A stretch of DNA of 10,480 nucleotides, from contig JAGCNK010000193.1 of assembly GCA_017645985.1 (NCBI GenBank), forward strand, positions 1-10,480. The letters run 5' to 3'. Numbering within the stretch: the stretch's first letter is position 1; the number at the start of each line of letters is the position of its first letter. Under the pieces are notes generated by a model. The model saw only the letters and a program-made list of their open reading frames with translations, searched no databases and was not told where the DNA came from. A program made the position numbers and the translations under genes. Source of the stretch: Bacteroidales bacterium (GTDB lineage Bacteria; Bacteroidota; Bacteroidia; Bacteroidales; UBA3824). Shown here piece after piece: positions 1-6,891 of this stretch.

Positions 1-31
1 AGAAAATTTAAAAAAATGTATACCTCAACTA

Positions 32-2329
32 TTATTCATTATTTCTTGGACGAAACCCTCCGTTTCCTCCTCTCCTATCGCCACGGTCGTTTCCGCCACG
101 GAAATTGCCGCCACGGTCGTTGCGGTCGCCACCACGATTGAATCCGCCTTGACGACGGTCGCCACTCGGACGACGCTCGCCTTCGGGACGTGCGGGACGC
201 TCTACATAGCCTTCGGGTTTGGGAAGGAGTTCGCGGTGCGAAAGACGGAGCTTGCCGCTCTTCTTGTCTACTTCAAGGAGTTTAACTTCGATTTCGTCGC
301 CTTCGTGGAGTACGTCTTCAACGTTTTCGATGCGTTTCCAATCAATTTCCGATACGTGGAGAAGTCCCTCTTTACCAGGGAGAATCTCAACAAATGCTCC
401 GAAAGATTGGATAGAAGTAACTTTGCCTTTGTATGTTTCGCCAACCTCAGGTTCAGCCACGATAGCTTTGATGCGTGCAGTGGCGCGTTCCATATCTTCT
501 TTGTTGACAGCAGCGATGCAAACTACGCCCTGATTATCAACCTCGTCGATAGTGATAACGGTGTTGGTGTCGGCTTGAATTTCTTGAATAACCTTTCCGC
601 CGGGTCCGATAACTGCGCCGATGTAATCTTTTGCAATAGAGAATTTCTCCATGCGGGGAACAAACGGTTTGTAGTCGGCACGGGGCTCAGCAATAGTTTG
701 AAGCATAATGCCGAGGATGTGAGCACGACCTTCCTTAGCCTGCTGCAAAGCCTTAGCAAGAATTTCGTAACTCAAACCGTCTACCTTGATATCCATTTGG
801 CAAGCGGTGATACCGTCGCGAGTACCAGTTACCTTAAAGTCCATATCGCCGAGGTGGTCTTCGTCGCCAAGAATATCGGAGAGAACAGCGTATTTGTCAG
901 ACTCGGTGTCAGTGATAAGACCCATTGCAATACCCGAAACAGGTTTGCGGAGCTTAACGCCGGCGTCCATCAATGCAAGACAGCCGCCGCATACCGAAGC
1001 CATCGAAGATGAACCGTTAGATTCCAAAATATCAGATACTACACGGATAGTGTAGGGATTTTCTTCGGGAGAAGGAAGCACCTTTTTGAGCGCGCGGTGA
1101 GCCAAGTTTCCGTGACCAATTTCGCGACGTGAAACACCACGCGAAGCTTTTGCCTCGCCTGTGGCAAACGGCGGGAAATTGTAGTGGAGAAGGAATGTGT
1201 TGCGGCCCTGCTCCAAAACGTCGTCGATAATCTGCTCGTCGAGCTTGGTGCCGAGTGTGCAGGTAGCAAGGCTCTGAGTTTCGCCACGGGTAAAGATAGC
1301 CGAACCGTGAGCCGATGGCAACACGTCAGCCTCGCACCAGATAGGACGAATCTCATTAGTCTTACGACCATCGAGACGGATACCTTCGTCGAGAATCAAG
1401 CGGCGTACAGCAGTACGGAGCGAATCGTCGAAGTAACGGTCGATAAGAAGTTTTTTCTCTTCGAGTTCCTCCTCGGTAAGACCGAGCGAAGCCTCAAAGT
1501 CTTCTTTGATTTTGTCGAAAGCATCAGCACGCTCGTGTTTGGGAAGAGCGAGTTTGGCTGTGTCGTATATTTTCTGATAAAGTTCTTTGTCGATTTTCTC
1601 TTTGAGTTCGGGATCAGAAATCTCGGGCTCGTATTCACGTTTTGTGATACCCATCTCCTCAGCCAGCTCTTTCTGCAAGGTGCACATAGGTTTGATAGCC
1701 TCGTGAGCAGCCTTGATAGCCTCGAGCATTTCAGCCTCAGACACCTCGTTCATCTCACCCTCAACCATAAGGATGTTGTCGTAAGTAGCACCTACCACAA
1801 GTTCGATGTCAGCCTTTTCGTTCTGCTCGAAAGTGGGGTTGATAACCATCTTGCCGTCAACACGGGCAACGCGTACTTCTGAGATAAACTCCTGAATCGG
1901 AACGTCAGAAACAGCCAGAGCGCACGAAGCGGCAAATCCGGCGTATGCGTCGGGCATAGTCTCCTTGTCGGCAGAGATAAGGTAAACGTTTACGAAAGTT
2001 TCAGAGTGATAGTCTTTTGGGAAGAGAGGACGCAACGCACGGTCGATAAGTCTTGCGGTGAGGATCTCGTGCTCGGAGGGTTTTCCCTCGCGTTTGAGGA
2101 ATCCGCCCGGGAAACGTCCGTTGGCGTAATATTTTTCTTGGTATTCAACGGTAAGCGGCATAAAGTCGGCTTCCGGATTTGAGTCTTTGCTTGAACAAAC
2201 GGTGGCGAGGAGCATTGTGTTGCCCTGACGCAATACTACCGAGCCGTCGGCCTGCTTAGCCAACTTTCCGGTCTCGATCGATACTTTGCGTCCGTCGCCG
2301 AGGTCGATTTCTTTTGTAAATATGTTCAT
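32..2329 (-). CDS. pnp: Polynucleotide phosphorylase (PNPase)
   Basis: A 765-residue phosphate-dependent 3'-to-5' exoribonuclease that degrades RNA to nucleoside diphosphates in the cytoplasm, normally as a trimer. Two RNase PH-like domains are visible (about 1-225 and 305-550) around an all-helical linker. The second carries the active-site Asp cluster in GDEDHLGDMDFKV (488-500). A KH domain follows (about 561-624, with GPGG at 575-578), then an S1 domain (about 628-698). The last 55 residues (711-765) form a basic low-complexity tail rich in Arg-Gly-Gly, probably an extra RNA-binding segment. The start MNIFTKEIDLGDGR is typical of the family. The gene lies just downstream of rpsO, the same order as in many bacteria. 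No TAnnTTTG box is visible in the 47 bases before the start, so read-through from rpsO is likely. Family assignment is certain; the tail's role is inferred. Confidence 0.98.
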   Translation of the reverse strand: MNIFTKEIDLGDGRKVSIETGKLAKQADGSVVLRQGNTMLLATVCSSKDSNPEADFMPLTVEYQEKYYANGRFPGGFLKREGKPSEHEILTARLIDRALRPLFPKDYHSETFVNVYLISADKETMPDAYAGFAASCALAVSDVPIQEFISEVRVARVDGKMVINPTFEQNEKADIELVVGATYDNILMVEGEMNEVSEAEMLEAIKAAHEAIKPMCTLQKELAEEMGITKREYEPEISDPELKEKIDKELYQKIYDTAKLALPKHERADAFDKIKEDFEASLGLTEEELEEKKLLIDRYFDDSLRTAVRRLILDEGIRLDGRKTNEIRPIWCEADVLPSAHGSAIFTRGETQSLATCTLGTKLDEQIIDDVLEQGRNTFLLHYNFPPFATGEAKASRGVSRREIGHGNLAHRALKKVLPSPEENPYTIRVVSDILESNGSSSMASVCGGCLALMDAGVKLRKPVSGIAMGLITDTESDKYAVLSDILGDEDHLGDMDFKVTGTRDGITACQMDIKVDGLSYEILAKALQQAKEGRAHILGIMLQTIAEPRADYKPFVPRMEKFSIAKDYIGAVIGPGGKVIQEIQADTNTVITIDEVDNQGVVCIAAVNKEDMERATARIKAIVAEPEVGETYKGKVTSIQSFGAFVEILPGKEGLLHVSEIDWKRIENVEDVLHEGDEIEVKLLEVDKKSGKLRLSHRELLPKPEGYVERPARPEGERRPSGDRRQGGFNRGGDRNDRGGNFRGGNDRGDRRGGNGGFRPRNNE

Positions 2330-2376
2330 ACTGTCTTATATTAGGGGGCGGGTAGACTGCCCTGATGTGATTTTCA

Positions 2377-2430
2377 TAAAAAAAAATAAAGGAAAGGCGC
2401 CTTTGAGAATTAAAGGCTGCCTTTCCTTTC
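2377..2430 (-). terminator. Hairpin terminator between rpsO and pnp
   Basis: Read on the minus strand just after the rpsO stop, a 10-bp outer stem (AAAGGAAAGG with CCTTTCCTTT) encloses a 6-bp inner stem (GCCTTT with AAAGGC) and is followed by a run of about nine U. This is a textbook intrinsic terminator. As pnp starts only 47 bases beyond it without a visible promoter, it may act as an attenuator that leaves part of the transcription to pass into pnp. Confidence 0.85.
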
Positions 2431-2434
2431 AAAA

Positions 2435-2710
2435 TTATTTTCTCAGGTTGAGTGCCTTGATGAGTGCTCTGTAACGCTCGATGTCTTTTTTCTTGAGGTA
2501 ATCGAGCAACGAACGCCTTTTGCCTACCAACATTGTCAACGCCCTCTTAGTACCGAAGTCCTTGTGATTAGCTTTAAGGTGTTCGGTGAGGTGCTGAATA
2601 CGGTAGGAAAATAAGGCAACCTGGCTTTCAACTGATCCGGTGTCTGTATTAGACTTTCCGTAGGAGTACTTTTCGAAAATTTCTTTTTTCTTTTCAGCGT
2701 CCAAATACAT
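2435..2710 (-). CDS. rpsO: 30S ribosomal protein S15
   Basis: A 91-residue primary 16S rRNA-binding protein that nucleates the platform of the small subunit. Family length is about 88-90. The signature is complete: DTGSVESQVA (23-32), then the helix with H40, LTEHLK and the H49-K-D51 turn that contacts rRNA, then the basic segment GKRRSLLDYLKKKD (63-76). The start at 2710 gives MYLDAEKKKEIFEKY, a normal S15 N-terminus. It is the first gene of an rpsO-pnp unit with its own promoter about 50 bases upstream and a strong terminator behind it. In E. coli S15 represses its own translation; nothing in this leader shows whether that happens here. Confidence 0.98.
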   Translation of the reverse strand: MYLDAEKKKEIFEKYSYGKSNTDTGSVESQVALFSYRIQHLTEHLKANHKDFGTKRALTMLVGKRRSLLDYLKKKDIERYRALIKALNLRK

Positions 2711-2762
2711 AATGTAAATGTTTAATTTAAAATCAATAATATATTACTTCTATTTTCGGGCG

Positions 2763-2770
2763 CAAAGTTA
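2763..2770 (-). promoter_or_regulatory. rpsO promoter, -7 box
   Basis: TAACTTTG on the minus strand matches the Bacteroidota -7 consensus TAnnTTTG and is followed by CGCCCG, an extension also seen in similar form (TTTGCACC, TTTGCATC) at other promoters in this window. The -33 box at the expected distance is weak (TGTT instead of TTTG). The box lies 52 bases before the rpsO start codon. Confidence 0.65.
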
Positions 2771-2850
2771 TGGTTTATTTTTGAGAAAAAAACAGTTTGG
2801 CAAAAATATTTTCATTTTTTTTGCTATATAATATATAAGGTGTGGAAGAA

Positions 2851-5076
2851 TTACACCCTGATCCCCACCAGCGTCATATCATCCACCTGGGGAGTGTCGC
2901 CACGCCAGGCAGAAACGGTCTGCTCCACATATAGGCACTGCTCGTCGGCCGACTGCATTTCGGCGGCTGTCACAAGGGTGTTGACCAGGTTGCGGATGTT
3001 GAATTTTTTTTGCAGCTCGCCGCCAAACTGGTCTTGAATACCGTCGGAAAACATATATATCATATCGCCGTGTTGCAGCTGCTGCGTAAAAGTCTGGAAA
3101 TGTTCACGTTCGCCATACGAGCGTCCCACGGGCATCTTGTCGCCGGTAAGCTTTATCGCCTCGCGGTTGCGCACAACGTACATCTTCTGGTTGGCAATGG
3201 CGTAGCGCATCTCCATAGCGTCAAAGTCGAAACATGAGATGGTCATATCCATACCGTCGTTGATACCGAATCCGTCGTAAGACTTTACCAATGTGGATTT
3301 TACAAAATCGCGCATACGGTCGAGAACCGTTCCGGGATTTTCGGCGTCCTGCTCGGTTACCATAAACTCCTTCACAGCCGAGATGCCGAGCATCGACAAA
3401 AAAGCGCCCGGAATGCCGTGACCTGTGCAGTCGGCGGTAATCATCACCGAATACTTTCCGCACTTAACCGCGCTGTAAAAGTCGCCGCTCACAATATCTC
3501 TCGGGTGGAAAAAGACAAAGAAGTCGGAGAAAAACGCCGCCACGTCCTGGCTTGTGGGCACCACGGCACGCTGTATACGCTCGGCGTAGCTGATACTGCG
3601 CAGCAGCTCGGTGTTCACGGTCTCTATCTCGTCGCGCTGTAGCGAAATCTCGTCGCGCTGTGCGGTTATCTCGTTTTTCTGCTGGGCAAGCATCTGGTTC
3701 TTTTCTGATAGCTCGGTGTTGGCTTTCTTTCTGAATTTCAACGCCCTGAGTATAAAAAACACAAACACCGACACAAGGCACAGTCCCGACACCAACGCCA
3801 CATTAAAGGTGTGCATACGTCGCTGTTCCAGACGATAGATTTCCAAGTCTTTTTCGCTCTTGATACGCTCCAGCATCACCGCCTGCTCGGTTTTAGAGTC
3901 GGAAATCACCGCCATAGTGCTGTCGCTGCTGAGCGAGCGGCTGAACTCGAAATACTGCTCAAACGCCGAGTAGGCATTCTTGTAGTCGCCAAGTGCGCAA
4001 TACACACGGCGAAGGTATTGATAATACTTGCTGAGCAGCTCCACATTGGTTTTGCCAATATTTTTCTTGAGCGGACGGAGTATTTTCAATGCGTCGTCAT
4101 ACCTTTTATAATATAATAGGTAGTCGAGATAGGTGAAGCTGACGTAGCATCCGTAAGAATCGGCATATCCCGCGCCGAAGAAATAATCACGGGCCTTGCG
4201 GTTGTACACAAAGCTGGTGTCGGCATATTTGTCGTTGTTCAAACGTGTTGCAAGGTAGATATAGGCACGGGCGTAAGTGTCGTAAGTGAGATGACGGTTC
4301 ACCTGGAACGAGAAGTTGTCGATATTGAGCGAGTCGAACACCTGGATAGCGCGGTTAAGGTAAGGCATAGCGGTGTAGATGTCGTCCATAGTCTTGCGGC
4401 GTTCCACAAAGAGCTCGCCAAGTCGGTAACAGTCAACGGCATAGTCGGCCATAGCGCCACGAGCAGAATCCAGAGCCAGCGCCTGACGGTAGCACTCCTC
4501 CCCTTCCCTGAAGAAAAACCTGTTGGTATATTTCAATCCGAGTTCCAGGTAGCTCATAGCCATATTGGCGGTATCCTGCCTCTTTATACTGATTTCCAAG
4601 TACTTATTAGCATAATAAAACATACTGTCGCTGTTGTTGGTCTGGTCGTGATACACCGACATCATCTTATAAAAACGCATCAGGTACTTGTCGTTGCCCA
4701 ACAGCTTGGCTATCAGCATTCCCGTGTAATTGTACTGCAAGAATGCGTAATTCTTATGCGAGAGAAAATAGCAGTTGGAAATAAGCACATAGTTGTCGAG
4801 AATAAGCTGGGGATATTTGTGGTTACAGCATTCCAACGAGAGCATAGCGTAGTCGCGGCGAACCTCGATATTGTTTGAAATATTGGCAATCTCATTGTAA
4901 TACACCGCCTTGAGACTATCCGAAGTGTCATCGGTAATCAGTGCGAGAATGCTGTCGGTCTGCTGCTTCACCCTGTCGTCCAAGGGTTTTCCGTCACCTG
5001 TCTGCGGATATGCCAGGGCGGCTGAGGCTAACAGCAATACAGCTGTCAATATATGTCGAATTACTTTCAATTTCAA
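2851..5076 (-). CDS. TPR-containing SpoIIE-family (PP2C-type) protein phosphatase, membrane-anchored
   Basis: About 741 residues from the preferred TTG start. An N-terminal signal sequence (MKLKVIRHILTAV..., hydrophobic to about residue 22, plausible cleavage after ALA) precedes a TPR-like helical region (about 60-400, e.g. EGEECYRQALALD at 191-203). One transmembrane helix follows (about 424-446), then a heptad coiled coil with repeated QRDEI (about 452-493), the linker YAERIQRAVVP, and a C-terminal PP2C/SpoIIE domain (about 508-741). Metal-binding acidic motifs are present: VSGDFY (D531), ADCTGHG (D549), FSDGIQDQ (676-683) and VDDMTLV (D732, D733). The layout suggests a periplasmic sensor that controls a cytoplasmic Ser/Thr phosphatase, perhaps acting on an anti-sigma-antagonist type protein; no such partner is in the window. 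The frame stays open upstream to 5142, but that extension crosses the promoter and the yebC terminator. There is no ATG until about residue 78, so TTG at 5076 (or 5070) is chosen. Confidence 0.9.
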   Translation of the reverse strand: MKLKVIRHILTAVLLLASAALAYPQTGDGKPLDDRVKQQTDSILALITDDTSDSLKAVYYNEIANISNNIEVRRDYAMLSLECCNHKYPQLILDNYVLISNCYFLSHKNYAFLQYNYTGMLIAKLLGNDKYLMRFYKMMSVYHDQTNNSDSMFYYANKYLEISIKRQDTANMAMSYLELGLKYTNRFFFREGEECYRQALALDSARGAMADYAVDCYRLGELFVERRKTMDDIYTAMPYLNRAIQVFDSLNIDNFSFQVNRHLTYDTYARAYIYLATRLNNDKYADTSFVYNRKARDYFFGAGYADSYGCYVSFTYLDYLLYYKRYDDALKILRPLKKNIGKTNVELLSKYYQYLRRVYCALGDYKNAYSAFEQYFEFSRSLSSDSTMAVISDSKTEQAVMLERIKSEKDLEIYRLEQRRMHTFNVALVSGLCLVSVFVFFILRALKFRKKANTELSEKNQMLAQQKNEITAQRDEISLQRDEIETVNTELLRSISYAERIQRAVVPTSQDVAAFFSDFFVFFHPRDIVSGDFYSAVKCGKYSVMITADCTGHGIPGAFLSMLGISAVKEFMVTEQDAENPGTVLDRMRDFVKSTLVKSYDGFGINDGMDMTISCFDFDAMEMRYAIANQKMYVVRNREAIKLTGDKMPVGRSYGEREHFQTFTQQLQHGDMIYMFSDGIQDQFGGELQKKFNIRNLVNTLVTAAEMQSADEQCLYVEQTVSAWRGDTPQVDDMTLVGIRV

Positions 5077-5094
5077 AATTGTGAAATATACGCC

Positions 5095-5126
5095 CAAAAT
5101 TAAATAAAAAAAATCAAAAAAACAAA
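5095..5126 (-). promoter_or_regulatory. Promoter of the SpoIIE-type phosphatase gene
   Basis: On the minus strand, TTTG (5123-5126) is followed after exactly 20 bases by TAATTTTG (5095-5102), a full match to the Bacteroidota promoter consensus. The -33 box is part of the U-rich tail of the yebC terminator. Transcription should start around 5088, only about 12 bases before the proposed TTG start codon, so the mRNA would be nearly leaderless. Confidence 0.7.
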
Positions 5127-5157
5127 AAAAACGGAAGAACAAATTTGCTCTCCCGCT
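5123..5157 (-). terminator. yebC terminator
   Basis: On the minus strand a 24-base near-perfect inverted repeat (CGGGAGAGCAAA against TTTGTTCTTCCG, with two G-U pairs) is followed by a run of eight U. It lies about 30 bases behind the yebC stop codon and ends the yebC transcript. It overlaps the promoter of the next gene. Confidence 0.85.
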
Positions 5158-5185
5158 TTTACATATAATATTCCGTTAAAATAAT

Positions 5186-5941
5186 CTATTCCATCTGGGC
5201 TTCCATCTCCTCGGTAACTTCGAGGTTGTGGAATACGTTCTGAACGTCGTCGTCGTCTTCGAAAGCTTCGATCATCTTGAGCACCGAAACGCCCTCAGCA
5301 GTCGACAACTCCTTCATATTGTTGGGGATACGCTGCAGCGATGCGTTTGTAGCTTCGATACCGAGCTCGTCGAGTTTCTTCTGGAAAGCTACGAAACCTT
5401 CCATCGAAGTGTAAACAGTGAAGATAGTCTCGTCGTCCTCGTTTGTTTCGCGCTCGATGTCGTCGGCTCCGGCCTCGATAAGTTCCATCTCAAGTTCGTC
5501 GGGATCCTTGCCGTTTACAGGAATTGTGAACACGCCCTTGCGGTCGAAAAGGAACGACAAGCTGCCGTTGGTGCCGAGGCTGCCGTTGCGTTTGTTGAAG
5601 ATAGAGCGGATAGAAGCCACTGTGCGGTTGTTGTTGTCGGTGAGGCACTCGATAAACACAGCCACACCGCCGGGAGCGTAGCCTTCAAAAGTGATTTCCT
5701 GATAGTTAACACCTTCGCCGGCCGATTTAGAAATTGCTCTTTCGATATTGTCCTTAGGCATCGAAACACCTTTGGCGTTCTGGATTGCTGTGCGGAGACG
5801 GGGGTTGCCGTCGGGATCGGGACCGCCCTCTTTAACTGCAACTGCTATTTCCTTAGCGATGCGTGAGAACATCGCCGAACGTTTAGCGTCCAATGCGCCT
5901 TTCTTTCTCTTAATGGTTGACCATTTGTTATGTCCTGACAT
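5186..5941 (-). CDS. yebC: YebC/PmpR (TACO1) family protein
   Basis: 251 residues, normal family length. The N-terminus MSGHNKWSTIKRKKGALDAKR, the stretch GGPDPDGNPRLRTAIQNAK and the conserved KDNIERAI segment are diagnostic, and EGYAPGGVAVFIECLTDN marks the second domain. The family was long annotated as DNA-binding transcriptional regulators; members including mitochondrial TACO1 are now also linked to helping ribosomes through difficult sequences such as polyproline. Nothing here decides between the roles. The C-terminus is strongly acidic (EAFEDDDDVQNVF). The gene has a -7 promoter box about 58 bases upstream and its own terminator, so it is probably monocistronic. Confidence 0.97.
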   Translation of the reverse strand: MSGHNKWSTIKRKKGALDAKRSAMFSRIAKEIAVAVKEGGPDPDGNPRLRTAIQNAKGVSMPKDNIERAISKSAGEGVNYQEITFEGYAPGGVAVFIECLTDNNNRTVASIRSIFNKRNGSLGTNGSLSFLFDRKGVFTIPVNGKDPDELEMELIEAGADDIERETNEDDETIFTVYTSMEGFVAFQKKLDELGIEATNASLQRIPNNMKELSTAEGVSVLKMIEAFEDDDDVQNVFHNLEVTEEMEAQME

Positions 5942-5998
5942 GTTGTTTACATTTAATATGTTTCAAAATAAGGGAGAAAACGGGATGTTTTCGGGGTG

Positions 5999-6006
5999 CA
6001 AAAATA
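5999..6006 (-). promoter_or_regulatory. yebC promoter, -7 box
   Basis: TATTTTTG on the minus strand, followed by CACCCCG, matches TAnnTTTG and its usual downstream extension. At the 20-base spacing the -33 position reads TTTT rather than TTTG. The promoter lies just past the U-tract of the terminator of small gene A. Confidence 0.6.
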
Positions 6007-6036
6007 AAAATTTTTGGTAATTATTTAAAAAAATGC

Positions 6037-6072
6037 AAAAAAAAACGGACTGCAATTAAATTTTGCAGTCCG
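6037..6072 (-). terminator. Terminator of small gene A
   Basis: A perfect 10-bp stem, CGGACTGCAA (6046-6055) with TTGCAGTCCG (6063-6072), around a 7-base loop. On the minus strand it is followed by nine U. It is located 34 bases after the stop codon of the 58-residue gene, which supports that gene being a separate transcription unit. Confidence 0.88.
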
Positions 6073-6091
6073 AATTTTATGAATCTAAGCA

Positions 6092-6107
6092 AGTCTTAAA
6101 TAAGACT
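6092..6107. repeat. Short inverted repeat at the stop codon of small gene A
   Basis: AGTCTTA and TAAGACT (7 bp, perfect) are separated by two bases and overlap the TAG stop codon at 6106-6108. Gene B has no counterpart at its stop. It could fold as a small RNA hairpin ahead of the terminator, or be chance in AT-rich DNA. Confidence 0.4.
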
Positions 6108-6282
6108 ACTCGTCTGAACTTGACATTGCTACCACGTAACTCATTGTATCAAAGTGTTCTTCTTCTACAACGTCCATTTTTCTACCGCGGAGCAATACGG
6201 AAAGCCAAAGGCTCAATTTAGATTTACGTTCCTCAACAGAGGTTTCTTTGTTAAATCCAAGTTTCAATTTCAATCGTCTCAT
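6106..6282 (-). CDS. Small conserved protein A (58 aa), paralogue of the 59-aa protein B; function unknown
   Basis: ATG at 6282 opens a 58-residue frame ending with TAG. It begins MRRLKLKLGFNKETS and continues with a short hydrophobic stretch, LSLWLSVLL (23-31), then VVEEEHFDTMSYVVAM (38-53) and an acidic tail SSSDE. The first half is strongly basic and the second acidic. There is no signal peptide, no full-length membrane helix and no cysteine. It is real rather than a chance frame because the neighbouring gene B encodes 42 of 58 identical residues without gaps, while many of the shared residues use different codons. It has its own promoter (6341-6372) and terminator (6037-6072). A longer open frame on the opposite strand over the same bases lacks such support. 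I do not recognise the family. A regulatory or membrane-associated small protein, or a peptide precursor, are possible; none is shown. Confidence 0.85.
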   Translation of the reverse strand: MRRLKLKLGFNKETSVEERKSKLSLWLSVLLRGRKMDVVEEEHFDTMSYVVAMSSSDE

Positions 6283-6340
6283 TTTCTTAAAATTTTAGTT
6301 ATAAAATATCGTTTGTTGTTGTTTTTTATTTATTACGATG

Positions 6341-6372
6341 CAAAGATAATAAATGTTTTTATAATATTCAAA
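6341..6372 (-). promoter_or_regulatory. Promoter of small gene A
   Basis: On the minus strand TTTG (6369-6372), a 20-base spacer, then TATCTTTG (6341-6348), followed by CATCG. This is a full match to the Bacteroidota consensus. It lies 58 bases before the start codon, leaving an A-rich leader of roughly 50 bases. Confidence 0.8.
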
Positions 6373-6576
6373 TATTTTTATATCTTTTTTTTATTTTATT
6401 ATAAAAATAATTCACTGTCATTTTCTTCATTACCCTATTAAATAATTTAAAATACTTATTTATAATCACTTACAACATCAATGTAATTTAATAAATTTTA
6501 ATAATAAAATTAGACAAAATAACAATCTACGCCGATAAATTATTATTTTTTAACAAATTAGGTAAAAAAAGAAGCA
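6373..6576. other. AT-rich intergenic stretch between small genes A and B
   Basis: About 200 bases of very AT-rich DNA between the gene A promoter and the gene B terminator. I found no open frame with support, no further TAnnTTTG promoter with a well-placed -33 box, and no clear repeat. Confidence 0.6.
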
Positions 6577-6577
6577 A

Positions 6578-6615
6578 TAAAAAAGGCGGGTGTCCTCGCA
6601 ACGCCCGCCTTTTTA
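6578..6615 (-). terminator. Terminator of small gene B
   Basis: A GC-rich hairpin of about 13 bp (AAAAGGCGGGTGT with ACGCCCGCCTTTT, one imperfect pair) and a loop of about eight bases. It has T-runs on both sides, so it can stop transcription in either direction. It lies 36 bases behind the stop of gene B on the minus strand. No plus-strand gene ends here. Confidence 0.88.
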
Positions 6616-6651
6616 CAATAGCACATCACATTTAGGCTTGATGCCTGCAAA

Positions 6652-6831
6652 CTAACAATCAGATTCAGAATTCATAGCTACAATGTAACTCATTGTGTCA
6701 AAATGTTCTTCCTCTACTATTTTTGCCTGTCCGCCACGGAACAATACCGAAAGCCAAAGCAAAAGTTTCGATTTACGCTGTTCAATTTCTGTCTCCTTGT
6801 TAAAACTAAGTTTCAATTTCAATCGTCTCAT
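6652..6831 (-). CDS. Small conserved protein B (59 aa), paralogue of the 58-aa protein A; function unknown
   Basis: ATG at 6831 opens a 59-residue frame ending with TAG. It begins MRRLKLKLSFNKETE, has the hydrophobic core LLLWLSVLF (23-31), then RGGQAK (32-37), IVEEEHFDTMSYIVAM (38-53) and a variable end NSESDC. Compared with protein A the ends of the conserved blocks match exactly with no gap. Residues 34-38 and 54 onward are the variable parts. B ends in a cysteine and has a Gly-Gly at 33-34, neither of which is in A, so a Gly-Gly leader cleavage site is not a shared trait. At 14 shared residues the codons differ (for example at K12, E13, T14, S28, H43 and D45), which points to selection on the protein. 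It has its own promoter and terminator and is divergent from the M64 peptidase gene. Function is unknown. Confidence 0.86.
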   Translation of the reverse strand: MRRLKLKLSFNKETEIEQRKSKLLLWLSVLFRGGQAKIVEEEHFDTMSYIVAMNSESDC

Positions 6832-6891
6832 TTTTCTTAAAATTTAAATTAGTACTAAAGCTTGTTGTTTGTTTCATTATTAATTACGGTG

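Larger units (their letters stand above)
6106..6372 (-). repeat. Diverged tandem duplication, unit A (promoter, leader and small gene)
   Basis: Unit A resembles unit B (6652-6923) from the -33 box through the coding region. Both have the 20-base promoter spacer, TTTGCAYCGTAAT after the -7 box, an AAC/AAA-rich leader, and a nearly identical run from AATTTTAAGAAA through the first eight codons. This indicates duplication of a whole expression cassette in the same orientation, followed by divergence. Confidence 0.75.

Noticed and set aside
149..1012. Plus-strand open frame of 287 codons (and others at 1184-1882) within pnp
   Set aside because: These are antisense shadows of a certain pnp gene; the translations are low in family-like features and have no promoter or terminator.
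2330..2376. Possible structured leader or riboswitch before pnp
   Set aside because: Only a short GGGC/GCCC pairing is visible; too little for a call.
2841..2872. Possible hairpin (GGTGT/ACACC) at the end of the phosphatase gene
   Set aside because: The stem is only 5 bp, overlaps the stop codon and has no adjacent U-tract, so I do not call it a terminator.
3620..3675. Short tandem DNA repeat (TCTCGTCGCGCTGT repeated)
   Set aside because: It simply encodes the QRDEI heptads of the phosphatase coiled coil; not a CRISPR or mobile repeat.
5077..5142. Upstream extension of the phosphatase to a TTG at 5142
   Set aside because: It would be translated from the yebC terminator hairpin and from DNA upstream of the likely transcription start, and gives a Phe-rich artefact.
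6154..6441. Plus-strand 95-codon frame over small gene A
   Set aside because: It runs through the gene A promoter into AT-rich DNA and gives a Phe/Tyr/Lys-rich translation. The minus-strand frame has a paralogue, synonymous codon drift, promoter and terminator.
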